Shown here: positions 46,118 through 55,810 of the stretch, one piece after another | Position numbering within the stretch: position 1 is the stretch's first letter | How the letters are laid out: each line of letters begins with the position of its first letter | Translations under genes and position numbers: made by a program | Source of the DNA: Acidovorax sp. sic0104 | Lineage (GTDB): Bacteria; Pseudomonadota; Gammaproteobacteria; Burkholderiales; Burkholderiaceae_C | Length of the DNA stretch: 64,000 bases | Reading direction: 5' to 3' | NCBI RefSeq assembly: GCF_019219095.1 | Contig: NZ_JAHUWH010000002.1 | Span: 434,001 to 498,000 of the forward strand | The notes under the pieces: generated by a model | The model's database searches: none | Told to the model about the DNA's origin: nothing | Seen by the model: the letters and a program-made list of their open reading frames with translations, nothing else

Positions 46118-47170
46118 ATGTCGAAGACCGTGAAAGCCCTGCTCTGCGCCTGCGCGATGGCCGCCGCCGCCGGCTCCGTTTCTGCCCAGGAGCAGGTCGT
46201 GAACCTCTACTCGGCCCGCCACTACTCCACGGACGAGGCGCTGTACACAGGCTTCACCAAGGCCACAGGGATCAAGATCAACCGCGTGGATGCGGACGAC
46301 GCGGGCATCCTGGCCCGCCTGAAGGCCGAGGGCACGGCCTCCCCCGCCGACGTGATCCTGCTGGTCGATGCCGCCCGCCTTTACAAAGGCGAAGTCGACG
46401 GCCTCTTCCAGCCGATCAAGTCGCAAGTCCTGAACGACGCCATCCCGGCCAACCTGCGCAGCGCTCCCACGGCAGACGGCTCCATTGCCTGGTACGGCCT
46501 GTCCACCCGCGCCCGCGTCATCGTCTACAACAAGATCAAGATGAACAAGGACGACGTCGACACCTACGAAGAACTGGGCGACCCCAAGAACAAGGGCAAG
46601 CTGTGCATCCGCTCCGGCTCGCACCCCTATAACCTGAGCCTGTTCGGCGCCGTGACCGAGCACCTGGGCGAGCAGAAGGCCGAGGCCTGGCTCAAGGGCA
46701 TGGTGGCCAACCTGGCACGTCCTCCCAAAGGTGGTGACACCGACCAGATCAAGGCCGTGGCCGCTGGCGAGTGCGACATCGCCGTCACCAACAGCTACTA
46801 CCTGGCCCGCATGATGCGCTCCAACAAGCCCGAGGATGTGGCCGTGGTCAACAAGGTGGGCGTGGTGTTCCCCAACCAGGAATCCTGGGGCACCCACCTG
46901 AACATCGCGGGCGGCGCGGTGGCCAAGCACTCCAAGAACCAGGCCAACGCCGTCAAGTTCCTGGAGTACCTGGCCAGCCCCGAAGCGCAAAACTACTTCG
47001 CCAACGGCAACAACGAATGGCCCGCAGCCAAGGGTGTGGCGCTGGACAACCCCGCGCTCAAGGCCATGACCAACAGCAAGCCCTTCAAGAGCGAAACCAT
47101 CCCGATCAGCGCGGTGGGCGCCAACGTGACCAAGGTGCAGCAGATGCTGGACCGCGTGGGCTTCCAGTAA
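46118..47170 (+). CDS. fbpA: Fe(3+) ABC transporter substrate-binding protein, 350 aa
   Basis: This periplasmic protein binds ferric iron for an ABC importer. A signal peptide (about 1-23, ending SVSAQ) precedes [31 protein letters not shown] carries the Tyr pair region that binds iron in FbpA/FutA proteins. The ATG at 46118 is preferred because the upstream frame lies in promoter-like AT-rich DNA. No permease or ATPase gene is adjacent, so those parts must be encoded elsewhere. The downstream terminator closes a single-gene unit. Confidence 0.9.
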   Translation: MSKTVKALLCACAMAAAAGSVSAQEQVVNLYSARHYSTDEALYTGFTKATGIKINRVDADDAGILARLKAEGTASPADVILLVDAARLYKGEVDGLFQPIKSQVLNDAIPANLRSAPTADGSIAWYGLSTRARVIVYNKIKMNKDDVDTYEELGDPKNKGKLCIRSGSHPYNLSLFGAVTEHLGEQKAEAWLKGMVANLARPPKGGDTDQIKAVAAGECDIAVTNSYYLARMMRSNKPEDVAVVNKVGVVFPNQESWGTHLNIAGGAVAKHSKNQANAVKFLEYLASPEAQNYFANGNNEWPAAKGVALDNPALKAMTNSKPFKSETIPISAVGANVTKVQQMLDRVGFQ

Positions 47171-47216
47171 GTTGCCCCTGCCCGCAGCCGCTTCGGCGGC
47201 ATGCGCACGGCCTCAA

Positions 47217-47246
47217 GCAGCCCGGTCCCGCCGGGCTGTTTTTTTG
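47217..47246 (+). terminator. rho-independent terminator after fbpA
   Basis: CAGCCCGG and CCGGGCTG pair around TCCCG and are followed by seven T. Confidence 0.85.
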
Positions 47247-47272
47247 TGTCCGCGAACGCACATCGGCCATAA

Positions 47273-47293
47273 TTGACGTTTACGTTAACGTCA
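47273..47293. promoter_or_regulatory. candidate LiuR-type operator upstream of the SDR gene
   Basis: TGACGT-N8-ACGTCA with ACGT repeats resembles sites of LiuR-like MerR-family regulators of branched-chain amino acid and fatty acid breakdown. It ends 17 bp before the start codon, where a bound repressor would block transcription or initiation. Confidence 0.45.
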
Positions 47294-47310
47294 CTTACTG
47301 GAGACATCCC

Positions 47311-48069
<759 letters not shown>

Positions 48070-48079
48070 AAAAGCGTTT

Positions 48080-48140
48080 GCTATTAGAAAGATAGCTACC
48101 AGCGCTCGTGAATCAAGCGCCAAGCCCATCCAGGGGCCAT
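48080..48140 (+). repeat. family A repeat, copy 10 (after the SDR gene)
   Basis: GCTAT-TAGAAAG-ATAGC has a perfect 5-bp stem. It is followed by arm TACCAGCGCTC, the 7-nt loop GTGAATC and AAGCGCCAAGC. It begins 11 bp past the SDR stop. Confidence 0.78.
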
Positions 48141-48145
48141 GAAAT

Positions 48146-48168
48146 GAAGCCCGGTTGCGCCGGGCTTC
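48146..48168. terminator. terminator between the convergent SDR and MFS genes
   Basis: GAAGCCCGG (48146-48154) pairs with CCGGGCTTC (48160-48168). It overlaps the stop codon of the MFS gene. The T-tail is weak on both sides. Confidence 0.6.
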
Positions 48169-49450
48169 ATTGCTTTGTGCTCGCCCGGCAGGCACCCGGC
48201 GCAAAGCCAATCCACAACGCCAGCGCCGCAGCAAACGCCAGCGCCGCCACCCCCACCGACAGCCCCAGGGCAGCGGCCGCTCCTGCATGGTCGATGACGG
48301 CCGCGTACGCCACCGGCGCGCAGGCCGACAGCACAAAACCTGGAGCCACCATCCTCCCCAGCTGAGCGCCATAGGTGCGGTGATCGAAGAGCACCAACGG
48401 CGCGGTACCGCGTGTGATGGTCAAGAGCCCATTGCCGGAGCCGTAGGCCAGCACGAACACCAGCGCAGCGGCCAGCGCCTGGCCCGACCACAGCCCCGCC
48501 AGGCAGGCAAGGGGCAACAGCAAGGCGGCACCGGCGCCCAGCGCCAGAGGGTGGCACCGACCACCCCACAGCACGTCGGCCAGCCGCGCACACGACTGGC
48601 CCACGCCCCGCAGCGAGGCCAGGCCCACAGCCCACGGCAGTGCAAGCCCCAGGCCCGCGAGCAGCCCCACGGTGTGCGCCGACATGCCCGCGTTCAGAAA
48701 ATTCAAGAGCGTGGTCATGGCCGCAAACAGCGCGCCAGCCAGGATGCGCGGTGACCCTGCTGCGGCCAGCGGCTCCCCGCCGATCGGCCACGTGGCCTCC
48801 ACACCTCCGACACCGTGTGCCACCCCTTGCGCCAGCGCATCGCGCCGTGGCAGCGCCAGGTGCAGTGGCGCCGTCAACAAGGCCAGGGCCGCGTACACGA
48901 CCAGGGCACCGCGCCATCCCCATGCGCCCGCCAGCGCATGCCCCAGTGGCCAGAAGGCGCTGGATGCCAAGCCGCCGAGCAAGGTGATCTGCGCCATGGG
49001 CCGGCGCGCCTGCGGCCCCAGCCACTGCGCCAGGGCCGCAAAAGCGGCGTCGTACAGCGTCAGGCGCATGGCGATGCCCATCACCAACCACGCAGCGTAG
49101 TGGGCCACGATACCGTCGGCAGCGGCCAGCGCGAGGCATCCCGCTGTCAGCAAGAGCGACCCGGCCGCCATCACATTCCTGCCACCCCACCGGTCCACCC
49201 ATCGCCCTGCCGCACCGGAAACGATACCCATCATGAGCAGCGCCGCCGCAAACCCGCCATGGACCACGGTGCGGCTCCAGCCGAGCCCGACCGACATGGC
49301 GTCTCCCAGCGCACCGAGCAGATAGTACGAGATACCCCATGCAACGAACTGCGCAACGCCCAGGTAAAACACCACGTGGCCAGCAATGCACTGGCCAGGC
49401 GGCGAGGAAGCCGCGACAGCCGGATCTGCTGACCCTGAAGGACCAGCCAC
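48167..49450 (-). CDS. MFS transporter, 427 aa, GTG start
   Basis: This is an inner membrane MFS carrier with about 12 helices and the loop motif GRWVDRWGGRNVMA. The GTG at 49450 is proposed as start because it overlaps the GNAT stop (TAGTG) and gives a normal-length protein. No ATG precedes the first helix. It resembles MFS families for small metabolites, with no clear substrate. The coupled GNAT gene suggests detoxification or release of an acetylated compound, which is inference. Confidence 0.8.
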   Translation of the reverse strand: MAGPSGSADPAVAASSPPGQCIAGHVVFYLGVAQFVAWGISYYLLGALGDAMSVGLGWSRTVVHGGFAAALLMMGIVSGAAGRWVDRWGGRNVMAAGSLLLTAGCLALAAADGIVAHYAAWLVMGIAMRLTLYDAAFAALAQWLGPQARRPMAQITLLGGLASSAFWPLGHALAGAWGWRGALVVYAALALLTAPLHLALPRRDALAQGVAHGVGGVEATWPIGGEPLAAAGSPRILAGALFAAMTTLLNFLNAGMSAHTVGLLAGLGLALPWAVGLASLRGVGQSCARLADVLWGGRCHPLALGAGAALLLPLACLAGLWSGQALAAALVFVLAYGSGNGLLTITRGTAPLVLFDHRTYGAQLGRMVAPGFVLSACAPVAYAAVIDHAGAAAALGLSVGVAALAFAAALALWIGFAPGACRASTKQ

Positions 49451-50118
49451 TACGCCCCCGCCCGGCTCCGCGCAGGCGGACTGCTGTCCGGCATGCCGCC
49501 GGGTTGCGCCTCGTTTCCGGCGCCGAGAGACCGCTGCATCAGGACTGTGTCCAGCCAGCGCTCCTTCTTGAACCCTACCGACCGCAGCGCACCAATGCGC
49601 TCGAATCCCAGGCGCGCATGCAAAGCCATCGAGCCGGTGTTCTCGTCGCCCTGTCCGATGACTGCGAGCATCTGGCGCCAAGGCCCCGCCTCGCACAACC
49701 GGATCACCTCACCCAGCAATGCCGCCCCAATGCCGAGGCCAGCCCACCCGGGCGCAACGTAGACGGAATCCTCCACCGTGTGACGATAGGCCGAGCGCGC
49801 CCTGTACACCGTGGCGTAGGCAAAACCGACAACCTGCCCATCCCGCTGCGCCACCAGATAGGGCAGTCCCGAGGCCCGTACGGCAGCGTGCCGGACACGC
49901 AGCTCGCCCACATCGGGCGGCACCTCCTCGAACGACGCCAGACCGTGGAGCACGTGGTGCGCATACAGCGCCTGAACGGCGACCAGGTCCTCTTCACGCA
50001 GGGCGCGTACGGTGGCTGCAGTGGTGGCCCGTCCCTCGGCAGAGGGGGTGGCAAAAGGAGGCGAGGCTGCCGCGTGGTGGGGGCGGCCGCTGTGCGGAGA
50101 GTGGTAAGAAGTGTTCAT
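49450..50118 (-). CDS. GNAT N-acetyltransferase, phosphinothricin acetyltransferase-like, 222 aa
   Basis: This enzyme transfers acetyl from acetyl-CoA to an amine. The acetyl-CoA loop is VAPGWAGLGIGAALLGEVI, and VGFKKERWLDTVLMQRSL is typical of the Pat/MnaT subgroup, which acetylates phosphinothricin, methionine sulfoximine and related amino acid analogues. Both ends carry low-complexity extensions of about 35 and 25 residues. Its start faces a LysR gene 75 bp away. The natural substrate is unknown. Confidence 0.87.
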   Translation of the reverse strand: MNTSYHSPHSGRPHHAAASPPFATPSAEGRATTAATVRALREEDLVAVQALYAHHVLHGLASFEEVPPDVGELRVRHAAVRASGLPYLVAQRDGQVVGFAYATVYRARSAYRHTVEDSVYVAPGWAGLGIGAALLGEVIRLCEAGPWRQMLAVIGQGDENTGSMALHARLGFERIGALRSVGFKKERWLDTVLMQRSLGAGNEAQPGGMPDSSPPARSRAGA

Positions 50119-50144
50119 GGACGACAGTTTGGCAAGCCTTCATC

Positions 50145-50170
50145 CATAAAAGAAGCTTTGTCTTTTTATG
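50145..50170. promoter_or_regulatory. candidate LysR operator in the GNAT/lysR divergent gap
   Basis: CATAAAAGA and TCTTTTTATG form an inverted repeat with a short spacer in the 75-bp divergent gap, where LysR regulators normally bind. Assigned by position and symmetry. Confidence 0.45.
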
Positions 50171-50193
50171 CAGATCATGAGAAATTCTTTGTC

Positions 50194-51075
50194 ATGGAAC
50201 GCATCAATCTCGACCAATTGCACGGCTTCGCCACCGCCCTTGAGCTGGGAAGTTTTTCGGCTGCAGCACAGCGCCTGGACCTGACCCAGCCCGCCGTAAG
50301 CCTGCAGGTCCGCCAACTGGAAAAGCGCCTGGGAACGCCCTTGGTAGAGCGCGCAGGACGGGTGCTGCGGCCCACCGCGGCCGGCGCCGAACTGCTCGCC
50401 CATATCGGCCACATCAATGCCGCAGTCAACAGCGCGCTGGAAGCGGTTGCCCGGCACGCCGACGGTACGGCAGGCCGCGTGCGGCTGGGGACGGGCGCCA
50501 CAGCCTGCATCTTCCTGCTGCCACCCGTGCTGCGCGCATTGCGGCAGCAGTTTGCTGGTCTCGACATCACGGTCAGCACGGGCAACACCGCCGACATCGT
50601 GCAGTCGGTCGAAGACAACACGCTGGACCTGGGCCTGGTCACGCTACCCGCCAGCGGGCGCATGCTGCATGTCACGCCACTGCTGGACGATGCATTCGTG
50701 GCCATCGCTCCCGAGGGCAAAGGGTTGCCAAAACGCGTGGGCGCCAAGGAGTTGGCACGCCACCCTGTGCTGCTCTACGAGCCCGGCGGCCAGACCCGGC
50801 GCCTGGCAGACGCGTGGTTCGCCCGCGCTGGCGTGGCGCTGCAGCCGGCCATGTCGCTGGGCAGCGTGGAGGCCATCAAGGAACTGGTCGCCGCCGGCCT
50901 GGGCTGCGCGGTGCTGCCCGGCATGGCGGTGCAGGACGGACACGGCAGCACGCTGGAAGTGCGGCCGCTGTCGCCACCCCTGCGCCGCACGCTCGCGATC
51001 GTTCTGCGCAAGGACAAACGGCTGCACCGGGGACTGCGCGAGACTGTGGCGGCCTTGCAGGCGCTTCGCAGGTGA
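50194..51075 (+). CDS. LysR family transcriptional regulator, 293 aa
   Basis: The N-terminal winged helix (about 3-62) has LHGFATALELGSFSAAAQRL and TQPAVSLQVRQLEKRLGTPL, the LysR signature, and the rest is the periplasmic-binding-like effector domain. The ATG at 50194 gives MERINLDQLHGF, the usual length. The longer upstream frame overlaps the opposite GNAT gene. It diverges from the GNAT/MFS pair and probably controls it together with itself. The effector is unknown. Confidence 0.93.
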   Translation: MERINLDQLHGFATALELGSFSAAAQRLDLTQPAVSLQVRQLEKRLGTPLVERAGRVLRPTAAGAELLAHIGHINAAVNSALEAVARHADGTAGRVRLGTGATACIFLLPPVLRALRQQFAGLDITVSTGNTADIVQSVEDNTLDLGLVTLPASGRMLHVTPLLDDAFVAIAPEGKGLPKRVGAKELARHPVLLYEPGGQTRRLADAWFARAGVALQPAMSLGSVEAIKELVAAGLGCAVLPGMAVQDGHGSTLEVRPLSPPLRRTLAIVLRKDKRLHRGLRETVAALQALRR

Positions 51076-51271
51076 CGGGGCTTCGGAACAAGCAGCTGCC
51101 TACCTCCAGAAATGGCTGATGCGCGCCGCGTGGCGGCAATCTGCATGGCGAAGGCATGGTAAACCCTGCGGCCCAACCAGCCCCGCCAGCCCTCTACCGT
51201 CTGCGCTGCCCGCACCAGAGTTCAGGAAAGGCAGCGCACACCGACACTTTGCGTCCAGCAGCCAGACAAAG

Positions 51272-51306
51272 AAAAACGGACTGCAGTAATCGCTACTGCA
51301 GTCCGT
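51272..51306 (-). terminator. rho-independent terminator of the tRNA cluster
   Basis: A perfect 13-bp stem, ACGGACTGCAGTA with TACTGCAGTCCGT (51276-51288 and 51294-51306), has a 5-nt loop. On the minus strand it is followed by TTTTTC. It ends the gltX-tRNA transcript unit. Confidence 0.85.
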
Positions 51307-51360
51307 TGACTGTTTTCCTCATGACACCCTAAACCCTGGGTTTGCTGTGCCACAAAAATC

Positions 51361-51437
51361 TGGCGGAGTGGACGGGACTCGAACCCGCGACCCCCGGCGT
51401 GACAGGCCGGTATTCTAACCAACTGAACTACCACTCC
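51361..51437 (-). tRNA. tRNA-Asp (GTC), copy 1
   Basis: On the minus strand the 77-nt gene begins GGAGTGGTAGTTCAGTTGGT and has anticodon GTC in CCTGTCACG. The T-arm is GGGTTCGAGTCCC, and CCA is encoded. It is the last tRNA of the cluster. Confidence 0.96.
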
Positions 51438-51490
51438 TGGCAGGCAGCTTTTCGCTTGCGTCTATCAACACAAGCCAAGTGCTACAAACT

Positions 51491-51566
51491 TGGCGACCCT
51501 ACGGGGATTCGAACCCCGGTACTCACCGTGAAAGGGTGATGTCCTAGGCCTCTAGACGATAGGGTC
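51491..51566 (-). tRNA. tRNA-Glu (TTC), copy 1
   Basis: The 76-nt minus-strand gene begins GACCCTATCGTCTAGAGGCC, has anticodon TTC in CCTTTCACG and a T-arm GGGGTTCGAATCCCC, with encoded CCA. Confidence 0.96.
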
Positions 51567-51596
51567 AAAACCTTGGAACTAACCGATATCAAACTT

Positions 51597-51672
<76 letters not shown>

Positions 51673-51736
51673 ACGGATCTCTGGATGACTCCAAAGAAAA
51701 ACCCTTGCATATCAAAGACCTGCAAGGGCTTTTGAC

Positions 51737-51813
51737 TGGCGGAGTGGACGGGACTCGAACCCGCGACCCCCGGCGTGACAGGCCGGTATTCTAACCAACT
51801 GAACTACCACTCC
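51737..51813 (-). tRNA. tRNA-Asp (GTC), copy 2
   Basis: It is identical to copy 1 over 77 nt and lies 376 bp from it as part of a tandem duplication of the three-tRNA block. Confidence 0.96.
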
Positions 51814-51865
51814 TGGCAGGCAGCTTTTCGCTTGCGTCTATCAACACAAGCCAAGCGCTACAACT

Positions 51866-51941
51866 TGGCGACCCTACGGGGATTCGAACCCCGGTACTCA
51901 CCGTGAAAGGGTGATGTCCTAGGCCTCTAGACGATAGGGTC
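51866..51941 (-). tRNA. tRNA-Glu (TTC), copy 2
   Basis: It is identical to copy 1 over 76 nt, 375 bp away in the tandem duplication. It lies closest to gltX among the Glu copies, with tRNA-Ala between. Confidence 0.96.
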
Positions 51942-51971
51942 AAAACCTTGGAACTAACCGATATCAAACTT

Positions 51972-52047
<76 letters not shown>

Positions 52048-52112
52048 ACTTAATGACGCTAAACACTTAGTGTTTGTTGTCATCATCTGAGCCTTGAATT
52101 ATAGACAGATTT

Positions 52113-53534
52113 TTAGCGGTTTCGCAAACGCGCTACAACTTTTTCGCGTCCGACCAATTCCAGCACCGCATCGACCGAAGGCGTGTGGGCCGTTCCCACG
52201 GTGAGCACCCGCGCAGGCATGGCCAATTGCGGCATCTTCAGGCCCTGGCTGGCGAGCACTTGCTTGAAGGCTGCGGCAATTGATGCCTTGTCCCATTCGC
52301 AGGCGGACAGCGCGTCTGCCAGCGCGTCGAGCGCAGGGGCGATGGCGTCGGTCACATGCTGCGCACGCTCGGCGTCCACGGGCGTGACGTTGCCGTAAAA
52401 GACCTGGGCCCAGTTGGCAAGTGCCACCGTCGTGTCGCAGCGGTCCTTGAACAACCTGCAAATGCGCACCAGCCGGCCGTCGGCCAGGGCATCCGCGGCA
52501 ATGCCGCGTTGCTGCAGTTGCGGCGCCACCAGGGCAGCCAGCGCATCGTCGGCAGACGCCTTGATGTGCTGGGCGTTCACCCAGCGCAGCTTGGCTTCGT
52601 CGAACTGGGCGGCGCTGCGGCCCAGGTGGTCCAGGTTGAACCATGCCAAGAATTGCTCGCGGCTGAAGATTTCGTCGTCACCGTGGCTCCAGCCCAGGCG
52701 CGCCAGGTAGTTGACCATGGCGTCGGGCAGGTAGCCTTCGTCGCGGTACTGCGTGACGGGCTTGGCGCCGTTGCGCTTGCTCATCTTCTCGCCCTGCTCG
52801 TTCAGCACGGTGGGCAGGTGGGCGTACACCGGCGGTTCCTTGCCCAGCGCACGGAAGATGTTGATCTGGCGCGGCGTGTTGTTCACATGGTCGTCGCCAC
52901 GGATCACGTGGGTGATCTCCATGTCGATATCGTCCACGACCACGCAGAAGTTGTAGGTGGGTGTGCCGTCGGGCCGCGCGATCACCAGATCGTCGAGCTC
53001 GTCATTGCTGATCTCGATGCGGCCCTTGACCTTGTCGTCCCAGGCCACCACGCCGCCTTGCGGGTTCTTGAAGCGCAACACGGGTTGCACGCCTTCAGGA
53101 ATCGGCGGCAGGGTCTTGCCAGGCTCTGGGCGCCAGGTGCCGTCGTAGCGGGGCTTTTCCTTGGCGGCCATCTGTTTTTCACGCAGTGCGTCAAGCTCGG
53201 CGATGCTCATGTAGCAGGGGTAGACCAGGCCGGTCGCCTTGAGATCTTCGAGCACCGCGCGGTAGCGGTCCATGCGCTGCATCTGGTAGAACGGCCCTTC
53301 ATCGGGCTGCATGCTCAACCACTGCATGCTCTCGAGAATGACGTCCACAGCGACCTGGCTGGAGCGCTCCACATCGGTGTCTTCGATGCGCAGGATGAAG
53401 TCTCCACCCATGGCGCGCGCAAAGGCCCACGGATACAGGGCCGAGCGGATGTTGCCCAGGTGAATGAAGCCCGTGGGAGACGGAGCAAAGCGGGTGCGCA
53501 CGCGGCCCGCGCTGGAAGCAGTGGTTTCAGTCAT
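52113..53534 (-). CDS. gltX: glutamyl-tRNA synthetase, 473 aa
   Basis: GltX charges tRNA-Glu with glutamate. The class I HIGH motif appears as HLGN at residues 25-28 in [19 protein letters not shown], and KMSKR is near residue 249 ([11 protein letters not shown]). The C-terminal helical anticodon-binding part is complete. The start at 53534 ([20 protein letters not shown]) is chosen by family. A perfect hairpin lies 12 bp upstream. Two tRNA-Glu genes lie just downstream on the same strand, so enzyme and substrate may share a transcript. Confidence 0.97.
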   Translation of the reverse strand: MTETTASSAGRVRTRFAPSPTGFIHLGNIRSALYPWAFARAMGGDFILRIEDTDVERSSQVAVDVILESMQWLSMQPDEGPFYQMQRMDRYRAVLEDLKATGLVYPCYMSIAELDALREKQMAAKEKPRYDGTWRPEPGKTLPPIPEGVQPVLRFKNPQGGVVAWDDKVKGRIEISNDELDDLVIARPDGTPTYNFCVVVDDIDMEITHVIRGDDHVNNTPRQINIFRALGKEPPVYAHLPTVLNEQGEKMSKRNGAKPVTQYRDEGYLPDAMVNYLARLGWSHGDDEIFSREQFLAWFNLDHLGRSAAQFDEAKLRWVNAQHIKASADDALAALVAPQLQQRGIAADALADGRLVRICRLFKDRCDTTVALANWAQVFYGNVTPVDAERAQHVTDAIAPALDALADALSACEWDKASIAAAFKQVLASQGLKMPQLAMPARVLTVGTAHTPSVDAVLELVGREKVVARLRNR

Positions 53535-53545
53535 GTCAATAAATT

Positions 53546-53565
53546 CTGGCCCCTCGCGGGGCCAG
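53546..53565. promoter_or_regulatory. perfect 8-bp hairpin 12 bp upstream of gltX
   Basis: CTGGCCCC and GGGGCCAG flank TCGC. On the minus strand the stem is followed by AATTTATT and then the gltX ATG. It may end purF transcription or hold the gltX ribosome binding region in structure. No separate Shine-Dalgarno sequence is visible. Confidence 0.45.
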
Positions 53566-53697
53566 TTTCCGGAATCAATCAGCTGGACCGGCAGACGCCT
53601 GGCGCCTGGCGCTCCACCCATCAGAGCACGTTACAACGCGCAGCTCGGGCATTCGAGCCTGCGCGCACCAAGCAGAAAAGCCGGGCGCAGTCGGCCT

Positions 53698-55203
53698 TCA
53701 GGCTTCCTGCGCGTTGGGCAGCGCCAGGCGGGAGGTATCTTCCTCACCCTCTTCCGTCCCCACGCGGCCTTCGTTCAAGCTGGCGATGCCTTCGGCAGTG
53801 ATGTCTCCGGTCACATACACGCCATCGAAGCAGGACGCATCGAACCCGGCGATCGCGCTGTTGAGCGCACCAACCGCTTTCTTCATGCCGTCCACGTCCT
53901 GGTAGATCAGCGCGTCGCAGCCGATGGCCTGGCGGATCTCTTCGACCGTGCGGTTGTGCGCGACGAGCTCGCTGCTGGTGGGCATGTCGATGCCGTACAC
54001 GTTCGGATAGCGCACCGGAGGCGCCGCGCTGGCCAGGTACACCTTGCGGGCACCGGCGTCGCGCGCCATCTGCACGATCTCGCGGCTGGTGGTGCCCCGC
54101 ACGATGGAGTCGTCCACCAGCAGCACGTTGCGGCCCTTGAATTCGCTGCCGATCACATTGAGCTTCTGGCGCACGGACTTCTTGCGCACGCCCTGGCCAG
54201 GCATGATGAAGGTGCGGCCAACGTAGCGGTTCTTGACGAAACCTTCGCGGTACGGAATGCCCAGCAGGTGCGCCAGTTGCGTGGCGCTGGGGCGGCTGGA
54301 TTCCGGAATGGGGATGATCACGTCGATCTCGTTGGGTGGCACGGTGGAGATCACCCGCTTGGCCAGGGCCTCGCCCAGATTCAGTCGCGCCTGGTAGACA
54401 GAGATGCCGTCCAGCACCGAGTCAGGGCGCGCCAGGTAGACAAACTCGAAGATGCAGGGGTTGAGCTGCGGCTTCTCGGCGCACTGGCTCGCATGGACCG
54501 TACCGTCGAGCGTGATGAAGACGGCTTCGCCCGGCTCCACATTGCGCTCGAACACATGGGACGTGCCCTCCAGCGCCACCGATTCGCTGCCCACCATCAC
54601 GGTGCCGTCCTGGCTGCGGCCCAGGGCCAGCGGACGGATGCCGTGGGGGTCGCGGAAGGCCAGCAAACCGTGGCCTGCAATCAGCGCGATCACGGCGTAG
54701 GAGCCCTTCACGCGCTTGTGCACGGCACGCACGGCCGCGAAGACGTCCTCGACCTGCAGCGGCACACCCCGTGTGGAGCGCTCCAGTTCATGGGCGAACA
54801 CGTTCAGCAGGACTTCGGAGTCGCTTTCGGTGTTGGTGTGGCGGTGGTCCGTCTGGAAGAGCTCGGTGCGCAGTTCACGGGCGTTGGTGAGGTTGCCGTT
54901 GTGCACCAGCACGATGCCGAACGGCGCGTTGACGTAGAAAGGCTGCGCTTCTTCTTCGCTGTAGGCGTTGCCCGCCGTGGGATAGCGCACCTGCCCCAGC
55001 CCCACATTGCCCGGCAACGCCCGCATGTTGCGGGTGCGGAACACGTCGCGCACCATGCCCTTGGCCTTGTGCATGAAGAATTTGCGGCCCTGCTGGGTGA
55101 CGATGCCCGCTGCGTCCTGGCCGCGGTGCTGCAAAAGCAGCAGCGCGTCATAGATCAGCTGATTGACGGGCGTTGTGCTGACGACGCCGACGATTCCACA
55201 CAT
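53698..55203 (-). CDS. purF: amidophosphoribosyltransferase, 501 aa
   Basis: PurF makes 5-phosphoribosylamine from PRPP and glutamine, the first step of purine synthesis. Residue Cys2 in MCGIVGVVS is the glutaminase nucleophile. QHRGQDAAGI and VHNGNLTNARELR belong to the glutaminase domain. The PRPP site is VLLVDDSIVRGTTSREIV near residue 360. Length matches the family. The order folC-SPOR-cvpA-purF is the same as in E. coli. Confidence 0.97.
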   Translation of the reverse strand: MCGIVGVVSTTPVNQLIYDALLLLQHRGQDAAGIVTQQGRKFFMHKAKGMVRDVFRTRNMRALPGNVGLGQVRYPTAGNAYSEEEAQPFYVNAPFGIVLVHNGNLTNARELRTELFQTDHRHTNTESDSEVLLNVFAHELERSTRGVPLQVEDVFAAVRAVHKRVKGSYAVIALIAGHGLLAFRDPHGIRPLALGRSQDGTVMVGSESVALEGTSHVFERNVEPGEAVFITLDGTVHASQCAEKPQLNPCIFEFVYLARPDSVLDGISVYQARLNLGEALAKRVISTVPPNEIDVIIPIPESSRPSATQLAHLLGIPYREGFVKNRYVGRTFIMPGQGVRKKSVRQKLNVIGSEFKGRNVLLVDDSIVRGTTSREIVQMARDAGARKVYLASAAPPVRYPNVYGIDMPTSSELVAHNRTVEEIRQAIGCDALIYQDVDGMKKAVGALNSAIAGFDASCFDGVYVTGDITAEGIASLNEGRVGTEEGEEDTSRLALPNAQEA

Positions 55204-55291
55204 AGTAAGTTTCCATCCGTTTGCGGGAAAAGCCCCGCGGCAATCACACAGCGGCAGCTTCTGGCCGCCGCCACATCGATATCCGTCTCAG

Positions 55292-55786
55292 TCAGGAAGG
55301 CAGATGCCTACCAAATTCTTCCGGTAACGCCGGTTTCAAGCCCTTGAGGACCTCTCCCAGTACCGGCCCAGCCCAGGACTCCTGCCACCAGGGCGCTTCG
55401 CGCATGGGCGTAAGGCCCGCCACCACGGCCACAGCCAGCAGCAGCACCAGCCCACGGAACACCCCGAATACCGCGCCCAGGGTGCGGTCCGCCGGCCGCA
55501 ACCCGATGGCTTCGATCAGCTTCTTGGCCAGCCAGGTCAGAAAACCGCACGCGAACACCGACGCCACAAACACCACCGCAAATCCTGCGGCATAGCGCAG
55601 CGACCCGGCCGACTCGCCCATTGGCAGCAGGGCCGCCATGTCTTCGGCGAACCATTGCGCCACAAAAAACGACACCACCCACGCGAGCAGCGAAAGCACC
55701 TCGAACACCAGTCCACGCCAGGCGCCGATCAGCATCGACGCCAGCAGCACCGCTGCAAAAATCCAGTCCAGAGCCGCCACGGACAC
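55292..55786 (-). CDS. cvpA: CvpA family membrane protein, 164 aa
   Basis: CvpA is a small inner membrane protein linked with purF, named for colicin V production and now tied to envelope stress tolerance. Four hydrophobic segments are visible (about 6-24, 28-48, 64-86, 101-123), and LDWIFAAVLLASMLIGAWRG at the start and FRGLVLLLAVAVVAG later are family features. It lies between the SPOR gene (24-bp gap) and purF. Confidence 0.92.
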   Translation of the reverse strand: MSVAALDWIFAAVLLASMLIGAWRGLVFEVLSLLAWVVSFFVAQWFAEDMAALLPMGESAGSLRYAAGFAVVFVASVFACGFLTWLAKKLIEAIGLRPADRTLGAVFGVFRGLVLLLAVAVVAGLTPMREAPWWQESWAGPVLGEVLKGLKPALPEEFGRHLPS

Positions 55787-55810
55787 GCTCAGTTCAACCG
55801 GGGCGTGGGC

